Position numbers and translations under genes: made by a program. Positions 9,017-22,710 of a stretch of DNA of 64,000 nt are shown here, in pieces. The stretch comes from Seiridium cupressi (lineage: Eukaryota > Ascomycota > Sordariomycetes > Amphisphaeriales > Sporocadaceae). Positions within the stretch are counted from its first letter, which is position 1; each line of letters opens with the position of its first letter. Under the pieces are notes generated by a model that had not been told where the DNA came from, searched no databases, and was given only the letters and a program-made list of their open reading frames with translations. Where the stretch lies: positions 1-64,000 of the forward strand of contig JARVKI010000096.1 in assembly GCA_036674765.1 (NCBI GenBank), written 5' to 3'.

Positions 9017-12000
9017 CGACACAACTAGCTGTCTCCTTGAGGCGGTGGAATTCAAGGTCGAAGTCTGGAATGATTCTAGAGGCATAGATGCATGCACGTC
9101 AGCGACTCAGGTAGCATGGATAATGAGTTCCATTCGGCGAAGTGGTGACGGGTGGTAAGGTTGTCTGAGATTGACAGCGCTAGAGGCGCCAGCGTCTGGG
9201 TAGGAACGTGGCAGGTGGGGGCTTTTGACGATTGTTTCAAATTGCCTCCAGGGCTGCGAGGCTCCAAGGACCCCTAAGGTTTATCGTCCATCGTCCGCCA
9301 GCTTACTCGAACAAGTGTAGTGACAGATATTTCACATGTGAACGAGGTTGATGATATAGCCCATCGTCAATTGTCTGCTGCACTAACCGCACATTTCTTT
9401 TTCGGGACATGACCACCACCAGATGCTACTGCTGGGCCTCAAAGTCAGTCGCTCCGTGCTCGCTGGTGCTGCCCTCGGCATCTCGACCCAGATCCGTTCA
9501 TTGCTGGATCTCTCCCTTCGTCTTTCTCCAGATCAGTTCTATCTCGAAGGTCGATCTTTGAAATATCCCCCACCAACACAGACCAGCAACCGATCTCAGC
9601 TGCCGGAAGCTGGCGACTTTGTCCCCGGAAGAGTGGTCGTTTCAAGTCACTATGCTGAAGTCCACCAGCGAAGCTACTGTAGGCAAGCTGATCTCGAAGC
9701 ATGGGAGACATGGGGTCAGGGACGATTAAGATTGCAGCCAACGTCACCGTCATCTCCTTTTTTCACAATCCATGTTCCAAATCACGCAACAGTCAACAGC
9801 CGTCGGCGCTCTCCTATCTGATGCGGCAATACACACGGTAAGCATTGTGCTGAACGAGCTGTGACGGCCCCAACATGCAAGTAAGATGTGATTATGAGAG
9901 TCGTTGTTGCTGCTGCTGCTTCTGCTGTGTCACCACACGTCGTTGCTGTTCCAGCATGGATGCCCAGCCGATACAGCATCACTGTTGCATCGTACCAGTG
10001 TGCGTTGTACATACTGATTTCCGATGCTGCATACTCGGAAGGTCAAATCGGACGGCTGCACCCAAGCTGTGGCTAAGCCTACATCCAGACAGTCCCAAGC
10101 ACGGGCGCTGTGCCACCAAGTCTGCAGATGTCCTCCTCCGCGGTCCGCCAACGAGATGGCCCAAGACATGCCCAACGTTCGATATCATGATGGATAACGG
10201 CATAATGCGACGTTCCTCTGACGGCCCGAGATGTACGATCAGCCTCGCTTGAGCGCCAACGTATACAGCGGGCATTGTACTATGGTATGTCTGGCGCTCT
10301 AAGTCCATACACACAATACGCAATACGAGTCTCGTATCTAATGGACATTCTGAGTCGTTTGCCCGAAGTAGCCCACACTGGCTGCCCTGTATTCTACGGA
10401 TCTGTGCTACTGGACAAGATCGCCGTGCTGCAATCCAGCAGAGCGCGGTTGGCGATTGCTATCGACTTGATAACCGGTGTGTGCCGACTGTAGATCCTCT
10501 GGCTTCAAGGACCGTTGGTTGCGACGAGCGGAGCCCTATGGCGGCTTACAACAGTTATCCATTCGACGTCTCGGTGCCGCCAGAGATGTCTTGTCTCATT
10601 CAATCCTGTCCGGGAGGATTTAGATGGCGCTCAATCAACGAAATCGGAAGGTATCAAGCTATCGAGGTCCCAAACCACTCCGCACCATGGCCAGGGCATG
10701 AGTTGCTAGCTACTGCATCAAATTTAAGCTCTGAGGTCCAATCCATGGGCCGTCAGGGTTATGCGCCTTTGCTGGGACCCCATGGCACCATCTGGCCGAC
10801 AGATCACTTGTAACAGCCTAGCGGACAATCTACCATCATGCAAGTTGCACATTGTTAGCACATGGAGAACAAGCTCACCCTGGTACGTGTCAAACTACCG
10901 CATCCCAGAGCTGCGCGATTCTGGGATTGCTCTACCAAAGTCGCACGAGGCATCTTGACAATATACGACCGGCGATATTGATCACGCTTTTCCCCAGAGA
11001 TTCCTGTTAACTTCTAACCATTCCTCACAGCACCTCCCCAGGGGCTGGCAGGGAACAAGGCTGAATATGTACCGGGTATTGACCTGTTTACAAAGACCAG
11101 ACCATGCCTAACATTGCCAATGTGGCTGCAAGCGCCCCGGTTGCTGCAAAGTCTGGTTTGTTGACTAGCCGCCAAAGTACCTTGTGTAGCTCGTAGCCGT
11201 TCGTTTGGTCATTTCACATGAATCAGCTACCACACCCCAGACATGGGCAAACATGCCTCACAGACCAAGGCATGGCGTCTGCAGCGAGGGCGGCATCCAC
11301 AAAGCGCACCAAGATTGATGATTAGCAGCAGTGGGAGCAGTCTATTTGGACCTTCCGGAGCCCGTCAGGTAGATGGCGTCGATCCGGTGAGCATTGCTCG
11401 ACCCTTTTGCTGTGGTTGTCGGCCATGGAAAGACGGATCACCCTGCCGTCTCGCCCTGTCTTGTCGGCGATTGGCTGAGCACCAGATAAACCCTGATCTT
11501 CTCTGTCTTCCATGCGTTTTCCATAGATTTTCTCCCCGGCTTCACTTCCTTTCTTGATACTTTATAAAAAAAATCCATTCCAGAGTTCAAAGCACAACAA
11601 TTAATTGAATAGAGGCTGAGCCCCTTCACACAACCGCAAACCACGGCATCTGTCTTGTCTACTTTACGTTATTGCTTTAGCGAGAACTGCCTGTCGCATA
11701 ATCGAATACCCGCCCACAGCTCTGGACCCGGCGCCGCAGCTCCCTAATCTCAATCCCAGCAGACCCAGGACCTCGTTGGGTTCCTTTTTTTATCAATCGT
11801 CGTCCCCAAAAAGTTCGTCACAAGCCAGGCCTGTGGCTGCAAGCACAAGCACTGCAATAACCAGGGCCCAGCAGTGTGCCGCTACCTTGTCCGCTCCCAT
11901 TTGAGGTCGCCCAGTCCCAGTTCCCAGCTCCCAGGCTTGTCCGGCGAACCTGGAATTCATCATCGCCAATCTGCTCAGCCTTCACCATTTCAGCGCACCG

Positions 12001-12498
12001 CTTCTCCCGCTAGCCAACCTCTAACTCTAGCCGAGCCCAACGTTTGCCCATTTTCCTTGTAATTCTGATTCACTTCTTCTCCGGCCGACCTCGCCGCAAA
12101 CGACTTGCGTCACTCTCTTCGATTCACTGCCATCGGCACTTTCTTCACAGGCATTAAAACGACCCGTATTATACAATCTTAAGTCACAGCGACCGATAAA
12201 ACACTGCCGCAGGGCCCCCCTCTCCACCGATTCTCCATTTCTACTCAAGACGACCCCCGTTCGGTTTCTTGCCAATCCGCCAACAACGATCAGTCGAAAC
12301 ACCGATCCGCGGGCTGTACCTCGAAAAAGTCGGTTGCTTTAACCGGCGCGCCATCCCACGACTCCTAGTACCGCTCTAGTCAGCCACCTGCAAGAACGCG
12401 ATAAGGGAGCTAGATCTTTCGGTCCTCCATTCGGCCTCAACACACCTCAAAGCATCGAGCTTCTGCTGCTTCTCCCAGGAGCGCATCAACTAGACAAA
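9017..12498. other. Long intergenic region with CTG-type microsatellite
   Basis: About 3.5 kb without a gene I can support. It contains a short GTT/GCT trinucleotide tract (9903-9927). From about 11500 to 12498 it is pyrimidine-rich and probably the promoter and long leader of the Cdc42 gene. Frames such as 9423-9821 and 9979-10323 overlap on opposite strands and show no motifs. Confidence 0.5.
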
Positions 12499-13530
<1,032 letters not shown>

Positions 13531-14707
13531 CGCTGCGTGCGTGGCTACATCGTATTCCACTACTCATGGATCGGCTGCAATCTTCACCTTGGAAGTTGTA
13601 TTCTTTCGGAGAATCCCGTGTCCTCGGCATTGACATTACTCTTCCACTACGGCGATTTGACTTTGGAAGAAATCGCGATGCGATCCCTTTAGTGTGTAGC
13701 TCAGGGCTGGTATTCAGGGGCCTTTCCAGCCCAAGATTGGTGACAGAAAGACCATTTCGGTGTGCTCAACTCAAACCTGCGGGTTGTGGCCGGGCAGGCG
13801 AAGCACAGCATTGAGATGGCCATCCTAAGCGAACTTGACAAGCGAAGTAGCAGGCAAACAGTACCTCGCAAGCCGCCAGCTGTCCCAGAGCAGGTGTCTC
13901 TTCTTGGTTTATTTATTCCGGGCACCGTGGCTCCTCCCCAGATTACTTCTTGTTTCTTGCCATACATCATTCATATGCCAGGGGCAGGCAGGATCACAAG
14001 GATATCTATACATCTTGGCAATGCCTTTGATAGGACTCAGTTTGGCGATTTGGAGTGATTTGAATTGAGATTGATTCTTTACCATATTTGACCTTGTTCC
14101 AGCTGGGCATGGTCGACTTGCCTTTGAAGATGGCAATCTAAACAGTCGAGCACTTCCCAATGCGCCGGTACTCGGAGATGGGGCATAGCTTGACCAATGT
14201 CCCATCTCCTTTGGAGTCATTGAATCTTGCTACTCGTTTGGGAGGCGGCATGCCGAATCAATACTGTCATCGGCCCTCATACATCTCGAGTACATGTCCT
14301 CGACACCAATGACATGCACGGAAGCCAAGCTAACTGCCTAATTCCGAAAGGCGTGCCCTCTGCAAGCTCGGCTCCTGCCGCACGTGATAGCTGACACCAT
14401 CTTATTATCTTCCCCAAGGTCTAGTAGCGAATTTGAGCATCCAGACTGGAGATGTGCGCAAGTCTGACCAATCATGCGAAATCGGACCACTTAATCTTTG
14501 CGCCCATATGTTCCCCCTCCCGCGACACTGGGGCCGGTCAACGCCGTTGGCGGCTCCTAGGATGGAACTGCTGCAATTGGCAATATGGCTTGCCAAGATC
14601 GCCGGCGCCGTTGTCAGTAGCACTACCGCTTCTGTACGATATATGGACGGCTTATCGCATCGTTCTGCACTTTTGATTGCTCTCCAACTTTCCCCCAGCG
14701 ACACATC
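13531..14707. other. Intergenic, no gene seen
   Basis: 3' region of cdc42 and promoter of the agmatinase-type gene. Frames of 90-100 codons overlap one another on both strands with no motif. Confidence 0.5.
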
Positions 14708-16034
14708 ATGAGATTAACGACTTTCCTCAGCCTGGCGTTGAGCTGGCACTCGGCCGTGGTCCGAGCCTGTGGCGGTCACGGACAAGAACTTCGGCATTGG
14801 AGTCAAGAGGAGCTTGATGAGTTGGAGCGGAAATGGGGTATCGAGGTACGTGCTTCGGCTATTATGCTCACGAGACTTGTTGCTGATAATATGCTAGTGG
14901 GGCTTCACCGGAATCGGCTCTTTCGCCCACCTGAAGTATGTCAAGTGTTTGACGACTCCAAGCGAACTGTTCGATATCGCTATCATCGGGGCGCCGTTCG
15001 ATACTGCTGTGAGCTATCGTCCTGGTATGTTGGGTTAACTGCACTGTGTTCAGTGTCACAGCACCGTCCATCCGTCATCGTAAATCTCGTCATGCTGACT
15101 TACACACCAAGGCGCCCGTTTTGGCCCCCGCGCTATCCGTCACGCAAGCTCGCGGCAGACATCTTTCCGGGGTTTCAACCCTCGCGCCAACATCAACCCC
15201 TATCAGAACTGGGCCACCATTCTCGACTGCGGCGACATCCCCGTGGTGCCCATTGACAATGCAGTGGCTCTCGAGCAGATGACCGCCGCCTTCACGGAGC
15301 TGGGTTCTCGCCCTCCCATCTCTCCCGTGCACACCAAGCCCAAGCTCATTACCCTCGGCGGCGACCACAGTCTGGCGCTGCCCGCCCTGCGTGCTCTGAG
15401 ACCGCACTACCCGAACCTCAGAGTCCTGCATTTCGACGCTCATCTAGACACATGGCACCCGGCCAAGTATCCCTCGGCCTGGGGCAGCAGGCAGGCGCAC
15501 TTCAACCACGGATCCATGTTCTGGCTCGCGGGCAACGAAGGTCTCTTGTCGAACACGTCCTCGAAGCCGAATGTGCATGCCGGTCTCCGCACGAGACTGT
15601 CTGGGGACGACTTTGGTGATTACGACGATGATACGGCGCAGAACTGGGTCCGCATCAGCGCTGACGATATGGACGACATGGGTACCGCCGGTATTGTCAA
15701 GTCGATCATGGCCACCCTAGGTACCGAGGATCCGGTGTACTTGAGTCTCGATATCGATGTGCTCGACCCTGCTTTCGCTCCAGGGACCGGAACGCCAGAG
15801 CCTGGCGGTTGGACGACGAGAGAATTGATCCGTGTGCTGAGAGGAATCGAGGATCTGAACCTGGTCGGTGCCGATGTGGTTGAGGTGAGCCCCGCGTATC
15901 AGGGCGCTGGTGAGGAGACGGCACTTGCTGGAGCTCAGGTCGTGTTCGAGATGCTGAGCAGCATGGTCAAGAAGGGGCGCGAGGGAATGGCCAAGATCAC
16001 GCAACAGAAAGATGACGGACGCGATGAACTGTAA
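14708..16034 (+). CDS. Secreted/ER agmatinase-type ureohydrolase with C-terminal RDEL (395 aa)
   Basis: Exons 14708-14845, 14898-15024 and 15112-16034 (introns 52 and 87 nt) give 395 aa. The family hydrolyses guanidino compounds (agmatine to putrescine plus urea) with two Mn ions. Metal ligands are in the three standard blocks: [13 protein letters not shown] and SLDIDVLDP; the substrate-side GTGTPEPGG and the [11 protein letters not shown] block are also present. Residues 1-20 ([20 protein letters not shown]) form a signal peptide, as in other fungal extracellular agmatinase-like proteins. The protein ends GRDEL; RDEL is a KDEL-like retrieval signal, so ER residence rather than export is possible. 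Substrate could also be another guanidino compound; ureohydrolase specificity cannot be read with certainty. The first intron is short but has good donor (GTACGT) and branch-like sequence. Confidence 0.92.
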
Positions 16035-17862
16035 CCTGGCTTTGTTCAGAGGTCATTACAGGTGGTGAGTTGTCGAAAATTCACGAAAGACCGCCTTTTC
16101 AAGGATGAGATACGCCATTTAACGAGGCGTGGGCCTAGCTGCCTCGAAGATTACCAAAATTCGCATATTTGATGGTATCCTAGTGTGACCCCTCTAGAAG
16201 GTTTCATGGAGCATTGATGGTCTACTTTCAGGCGGTACTTTCTCAAGAGAGCGGAATGTAACGATTGTAACGATTCATGTTATCTCCTTGCAACGATGGT
16301 CTGTTTCCATTAGACCTATCAAGATTTTCTATAAACTCACAAGTACATATGCCCTCATTCCCGTGTTTCCCACTGCCATATTGCACTTGCTTGTCAAGTT
16401 GGTGACCCGTGCTTTACAATTTAAATTTTAATCACAAGGCTCTGGGCAGGAGTGTAGTGGTAACTCCTTGGAAGTTTGTTCTGAGTCATGTTTGTAGATA
16501 TATGTCCCGCTGTCTTGATACAGGCCTAACAAGATTTGTTCTATCCAGCATTTTTCGCGGTGGTTTGTTGGAATTACCACTGCAGTGTGGTCGATTTGAG
16601 TTCATGGCAACTATGGAGTGAAGGCTTGTGGGGTTGGCTGGAACCACGCGTGACATTTCATCATGTTATTCACTCTAAACAACCAGCTCTCGAACAAGTC
16701 ATTCTGATTCCTGTGCGCAACTGTGGCTGGTGATCTCTCCGGATCATTGGCAAGTCGGTCTTCTAGAGGATGGTCAGGGAGACAGATGAGAAGTGGGGGA
16801 TAAAATGGGCATCTCAAGCGGGTTATTGCTTATGCGATTGTTAAGCATAAATGCTATCCCGAACTGTCATGTTGTAGTATTTCATTCCAGTAAGTACTCC
16901 CGTCCTATCTTTGGAACGTGGATGGCTAGACTGGTATAGGAAGGATGGGTCAAGCACATCTATCACTAGAAGATCAAGTGGCTAGGAATGTTTGGCCATG
17001 GCGTTGGTTATGCTGATACATCGTGAGGAAACGAGTTTTGCTAAGAAGCTGTGTATTGAAGTATTCTAGTGAAAAGCTCTGGATTGATCTCAGTTTCGAA
17101 TTCCACACCACCGGAAAATAGTCATCGTGCTAAAATTCGGGGTAGACGTTTTGAAAACAAGAGGTTTAGTTGAATAGGTGGTGATGGCATTAATACCGAG
17201 AAACAACTATGTGATGACTTCAAATGAAACTTAAGACGTCTATATGTTTTGGGAGCTTCTAACAACGCGTATTATATTTTGTTAGGTATGTTGAAGGTGA
17301 AGATGAAGTGATTTAGCAAACAGCGTATTGTTCGAGGGCATCATTGGCACGTTAAGTACTGTGAATCACACGAAATGTCCAGTGAAAGCGCGCAGACGCG
17401 GTTGAACGTCATCAGTGAAGGTCAAAGTCTGGAGACAAACAGAGAGCCAACAAATGTAAAATAATTGAGAGGAACAAATTTCAAGTATGAGGCTTGCCTA
17501 CATTGCATATGGGCTTCAGAAGTTACCCCACGCTTGTCGAATATGGATGATCTTGAGATTGTACCTGCAATTTTCGGCGTTTGTCGTTGATTCTCCTGAC
17601 TTTCCATCGCGTTTTCGTCTCATCACGTCACTTGATTGTGTGGGGGAGTGATTGCGCGCCGCAAGTTTCATTACAAAAGGTGCATTTATTTGTAATGCTC
17701 TTCTCTGCAGACTGAAAAATTCATCGTCGTGGTCCTGAGCTTCATTCATTCATCGTCGATTCCTTCACCAAAACACCACAAATTCTCATCATCTGCCCAC
17801 CACCCACCACCCCCCAAACCCGCACCAAAATATCTCCACGCGTCAATTTCATTCACATCACG
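16035..17862. other. AT-leaning intergenic region, no gene seen
   Basis: About 1.8 kb, richer in TA/TG steps than its neighbours, with no open frame over 80 codons that shows a motif. The last 150 bases before 17863 are C/A-rich (CACCACCC, CCCCAAACC) and probably a leader. Confidence 0.45.
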
Positions 17863-19055
17863 ATGCGTGTCCTCAATTCTGACCTCTTTCTCTGGGAGAA
17901 AGGCTCGGACTTTGCCATGCGTTTTGGCGGCCGACTGTTTCATCTCCACTCGGCTGTCGTGTGCCCACAGTCGAAGCTTCTTCGTTGCATCTTCGACCAA
18001 CACATCAATGTAATTTACCCGTACCCCTCCACGCTTTCTTCTAACATCACATCTTGCCGCTCCAAAAATGCTGACCAGTCACGTAGCCATGTGGCGCGAG
18101 CAAGGCTCTTGTCACACTTCCCGAGGACGACGCCTGCATTATGGGCCGGTTCCTGTGCTTTCTGTACACAGGTGATTACAACGACAACACAATCTTCAAC
18201 TCCTGGAACAAACCGGATCCCACTGCCCTTCTTGACGACGATGCGGTAGAGCGCCACCTTCGAGAGCCCAACGTGGAGGACATGTACAAGCGAATCACGA
18301 CATCTGATTCGCCCTTCGACTGCAAGGACAATCCTGGATACATGGGCTGCATCAAGCGTGCTGAGAAGAGCCTCGACAACACATTGCGAATCCACGGCCT
18401 CGCTAAGGAGTTTGATGTTCCGCGTCTCCAACTTCTCACCCGCGACCGTGCAGTCGTTGCTTTCTACCACCTGGTCAAGCATGGACGGGAGAACACTTGC
18501 AACACAAACAGGGTCGTGAATATTTTGGTCTATGGAGTCCGCCACGCCATGGCCTCAATGCCCAAGATCGACACCGGTGTGTGGCCCTTCATCATCAAGA
18601 TTGTAGCGGAGGTGTGGTGGAAGGCGGACGCTTTCGTTGAGAGACTCCTTCCAATCCTGCTGGAGCGACCAGACCTCTGCGCTAGCATTGCCGACGCAGC
18701 TGGTATTGAAGGACTCTTCCAATACCGAAGGAGTAAGAAGACCTTCTCGTTAGCATTGCTGACGAAGCTGGTGAGTATTACTATGGCATTTGGTAGGCGA
18801 TCTGCCACTGGTAAGTCACTTCTTTTACCCGAACCCCATCACACGAGATGTCTAACTCCTTGTAGCAGATACCCGACAGAAGCAGTCATCGCTTGGGACA
18901 AACCTCCCAAAGAGCTTGCCGCTGCTGGACGGCCCCATTGCCTATGCAAGGCGTTGTCTACCACTGCTGATTGGGTGCGTATTGGAACCCGGTGTTCTGG
19001 CGAAGTTGGTGCTCACAGGTGGATTGGCCGTCGGAAGGCACAGCGCCAAGCATAG
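17863..19055 (+). CDS. BTB/POZ-domain protein
   Basis: Exon 1 (17863-18009) and exon 2 (from 18087) are joined by a 77-nt intron; the acceptor TAG at 18084-18086 removes an in-frame stop. The joined sequence reads as a fungal BTB domain: a SDFAMRFGGRLFHLHSAVV-type strand-helix, then LPEDDACIMGRFLCFLYTGDY. BTB domains mediate dimerisation and Cullin-3 binding. After the BTB core lies an acidic linker and a helical region (AKEFDVPRLQLLTRDRAV) typical of the fungal BTB family. The C-terminus is uncertain: donors GTGAGT (about 18772) and GTAAGT (about 18812) compete before an acceptor near 18868, and the unspliced frame runs to 19055. The listed end is the unspliced frame. Exact function unknown. 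Confidence 0.7.
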
Positions 19056-19666
19056 ATTGGCTACTCAGATTCGATCCTGGCATACACCTCCGGTGATCAT
19101 CTTGCCGAGTATGATACGATTTGCATTAAGTCTTTGAGCAATGTTCTTCTTCTTGGTTTGGCAAGAAGCCCGGGTCTGATGTGGGTCACCCTTGCTAGAT
19201 GCGGTCATGGACATGGATCGCTGAGTTTGATGGCGACGTCTGGCTGAGCCTAGTTAGCTCCTGGGGAAAAGCTCACAAAGAACTTCACCACTATTGACTT
19301 CCAGGCACGCGAATCCTGATTTACTTTTTCATCGTGACCATGGGACTTAGTGTTGTCGTGACTACTCTTTGAATATGTGGGTTACAAGTGCTGTCATGAT
19401 AGAGAAAATAGCAGGCAAATGCCCTTCCCACAACACTCCTGCCAGTAAAATATAAGTAGTGATACACATACCGTAAGCAAGTTCGTTTAATTTAAAGACA
19501 CCGAAAGAGACTCTGACGCGGTACTTTATTTCTATTGAGATGGCCCCATGAGCTGGAAACGAACCGTACTTTCGTTCACATGCTATCGATTGCGTTGCGA
19601 TTCCTGATTTCCATTACGTGCTTGCGCTTTGGCTTGATGCAATCGAATCTCCGCCTCGTTCCTCAG
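19056..19666. other. Intergenic, no gene seen
   Basis: Convergent 3' space between the BTB gene and the minus-strand gene ending at 19667. No supported feature apart from possible alternative 3' exon sequence of the BTB gene up to about 19137. Confidence 0.4.
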
Positions 19667-20291
19667 TCAGTAGGCTCTATCAATCTGCGATCTATCCTCA
19701 GACTGACTGCGGCCTTCCTTCTGCACCTTTCCAAACTCCTCTGCGAAGAACTTGAATTTCATGGTATCATCCATTTTCTCGGCGTTGTCAAAGAGCGAGA
19801 GGTCCGCGCCGGCCTTGCGGAGTACATCGTCAACAGAGGGCGTCGTCGACAACCTGGTCCCAGCCATGCTCCTCGTAGGCCATCTGGAGCACCTGCGTGA
19901 GTCGGGTCTTCTCCCAATTCGGTTCGTCACGGATAAAGTTGTGTGAGACTCTCGTGGCTTCAAAGTCCAGTCGATTGAAGGGTTTGTTCTTTAGTCGAAT
20001 CAGGGTATCCCTGGACGAGTGTTGGTCGTCATACTTCGGTGCCGAAGTGTGGTCGTTCCGGATCTTGGCCTCGTATGGCATGCTGCATTGAGTCTTTATC
20101 GGCTCGTGGCATACTCGGAGGTGCCTGGCAACGTACCAACGCATCTTAAAACATATATCTTCGTCATAGTGAAGGTTTTCAAGTACTCTAACGAATTCCG
20201 GGTGGTCGCGAGGCATACGAATGGTTTGGTCATCGAAGACAACGTCGACCTGGTCCGAGGCTCGAGCCGGGTAACCAACCTCGGGCGGCAT
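19667..20291 (-). CDS. Unrecognised fungal protein (about 194 aa), possibly interrupted
   Basis: The main frame (from 20291) is 146 codons long before it must shift. Joining 19854-20291 to 19667-19813 through a 40-nt GTTGTC...CAAG segment with a TTGACGA branch-like sequence gives 194 aa. The donor is weak, so a one-base frameshift in a decaying gene is an equal alternative. The start has a TAG just upstream and a reasonable AAAATG context. The protein is charged and hydrophilic, with no signal peptide or membrane segment, and ends in a Lys/Glu/Ser-rich tail. I recognise no family. Confidence 0.4.
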
Positions 20292-21036
20292 TTTCTAGTG
20301 TGATGGCGAGTTTTCGGGTGGAGTTGGTAGTTCTCTTGTCTGAGTTGGCGATGCCTCAATGGCTTTACGATCAAATATTCTGAGAGTTTCGTGGTAACGG
20401 CCAAGGTTTTTAAAGATTGGGGTGCCTTTTATTCCACGAGATTTTCTCCTATTCGCCTAGAGTATTCCGGAAGACTGAATGCCTTTCGTCGTCGACAATC
20501 TATACAAATGAGTCCGGAGGTATGTATATGGCCTGAGGTACGACCACGTTTTAGCGTAGTATCACAGTAAAGAGGAAACATTGCTACATATATCTGGGTT
20601 TAGACGTGACCCAAGTATCGATCATGAGCCACAGCTATCCAAACACTTACGTGAAGCTCGCAGCCTCAAGGGGTCGTTGGTTGGTACACCGGCCCCGAAA
20701 AGAAAGAAATGGAACATCGCTACAATCTGTGTTCTTCACAAAAGTACGTGTCCCTATAAATGTGCATACTATCAAATGTTACACAAATTCGTGCACTAGA
20801 TTGTAGCACACTGCTGATTGCTTGCTGTGAATCTATCAGAAGCTTGATGTTTGATCGTCTGTTGGTAACACAATGCTGCCGCTTCGCATCAGATCCGCAT
20901 TGTCTCCTAGCACTGTCATCAAGTTAGGACTTGGTTGGTTCTGATTCAAGTCAGACTTTCTTTTTCCAAACGCTGCCATGCCAGGGCTGAATGAGTTTGC
21001 ATAGCATAATCACCTACGTAATAGTATCAAGCGATA
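20292..21036. other. Intergenic, no gene seen
   Basis: About 0.75 kb between the unrecognised gene and the NACHT remnant, with no supported feature. Confidence 0.5.
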
Positions 21037-21480
21037 CTACATCACCCAAATACCCGTTACATGAAGGGTGATATATAGTAACTGCGATACCCGCTGCTTA
21101 TATGCACGTGGCATGAGACGAAGCGTGTGCGCGTACAGGTGCCGCAGATCCGAAGGCAGGTCGTCTAAGTGCTGCTCCAACTCTCTGATGTTGTCGAAAA
21201 TCTGAACGCCCAGAGGGACCGAGCGAACGTCGAGGACAACACACAAGAAGACGCCCCAAGACTTCTCTACGATCTGCTCGATTATATCCACCAACTTGTC
21301 GCCGTGTCGGTTTTGCACCTTTTCTTTCAAGTAGTCCTCCGTGTGAGGAGTGATCCCCACGTGTCAAGTCTTGAAGATTGAGTTCAGGTGAGTTCGAGAA
21401 CATATCAACGCAAACTGTGACGGGTCTGCTAGAGCTCATGAATTCGACATACTTGCTCGCAGAATAGAAGCGATCAAATC
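21037..21480 (-). pseudogene. Remnant of a NACHT-type NLR gene
   Basis: Two overlapping minus-strand frames carry adjacent pieces of a fungal NACHT ATPase. The first (about 21375-21480) has the sensor-type SSRP motif followed by a FSNSPELNLQDLT segment. The second (21037-21360) continues with a YLKEKV helix, WGVFLCVVL (normally GVFLWV), VRSV, LPSDLRHLYAHTL and PRAYKQRVSQLL, which is the standard order after the nucleotide-binding core in fungal NLRs. The two pieces are offset by one base near 21360, and neither the P-loop nor a C-terminal repeat domain is nearby. It is therefore a truncated, frameshifted copy. Confidence 0.8.
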
Positions 21481-22710
21481 AACCAGGTTTGAGGAGTCTC
21501 TTTCATGACGGGCCTCTTGAAACAGGCCTCAGAAGCTTGTCTGATAGATTGCTTGTAGGCTATCTGGGATCAGTGTCTATGGAGAAAATTTCCTCTAGGA
21601 CGAAACTCTGTCGAGCTAACATTGACCAGGTTTCTTTCTCGAAGCTTGAAGAAGCACGTTGCACAAGGAAAGATGAACAAACTTGTGGCCTCACACCCTA
21701 CATCGAGTGGAGCATACGAGTCTCTAGGGCTGCCATCAATGAACAGCATAACTACGGCTGATGGAATACAACCAACAGCTACTACTATGACTGATGTAAG
21801 TAGTGATGGAAAGGAAATCACCTCCTCGAGAGCGCCTGATACGCTGCTTGATAAAGACCTGGTTAAACACACTTTGAATGGCCAAGGAAGTAGTGGCCAC
21901 AACCAGCCAACCAGGGTAAATTATGATGGGGTAAGCTTATGCCCGTATATTTCGTCTGAAAGCATCTAGGCCAGTGGGACGACTAGAATCAGGCGAGACG
22001 CGCTTACTGAGTTGTTTATATACTTAAATGCTATGCTATACAACAGTCTGTATTGATGCGTCAATTTTATCAGTAAACATCGAGAAATTCCAGATCTTCG
22101 AGGGGCCGCGGTCAGTAATAATCTCCAGGATCAGCGCTGAAAAGCTATGCAACTTATCACCTAAATGGCCGAAAGCCGGTCGAGGATGTTTGAGAGAAGG
22201 GCGATATCGAAATGTATTCTCATATGTGATATTCAATTTGCCGTCAACATATTCCACGTACTTCGTACAGAGAAGTAGAGGAGAGGCAAAGGAGACCTAT
22301 TGGTCACTCCAATTCTGTCGGTCACATTAGCTCTTTGGCAGCCGGCTGCGCATATTTCGCAGTCGCGAGTGGTTCCGCCACCAAATCGAGGCTCTCTCCC
22401 CCGACAAATCCTCATGGTGCGTACGACGGACAGGGAAAAAGTAATTTCCGACGTCACAGATGGGGGCCAAAAGTGCATCTCGCCACCAGCGTCAGCCGGA
22501 GGCGATCATTCCAGTCCGATACAAGAGCTCGCCATAGCGACAATCCTCGAGCAATAATTTGAATGCGCTACACATCGCTCTCAACGGCTCGCCAAAGTTA
22601 CGAACGCTGCTGAAGTATCTTCCATCGGCGTTCAGATCTCGAGACAATGAGGCTGAGCAAGCCTTCCGGCCCTCGCTCGCCCCTCATTTCAGAGTGAGGC
22701 TCGTCGCAAG
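21481..22710. other. Intergenic, no convincing gene
   Basis: Contains a 115-codon plus frame (21622-21969) rich in Ser/Thr without motifs, and AT-rich short frames. The last 200 bases are the presumed promoter of the SesB-NACHT gene. Confidence 0.4.

Noticed and set aside
9423..9821. 132-codon plus-strand frame starting with a hydrophobic segment
   Set aside because: An opposite-strand frame of similar length overlaps it, no conserved motif, and the hydrophobic start lacks a clear signal-peptide cleavage site.
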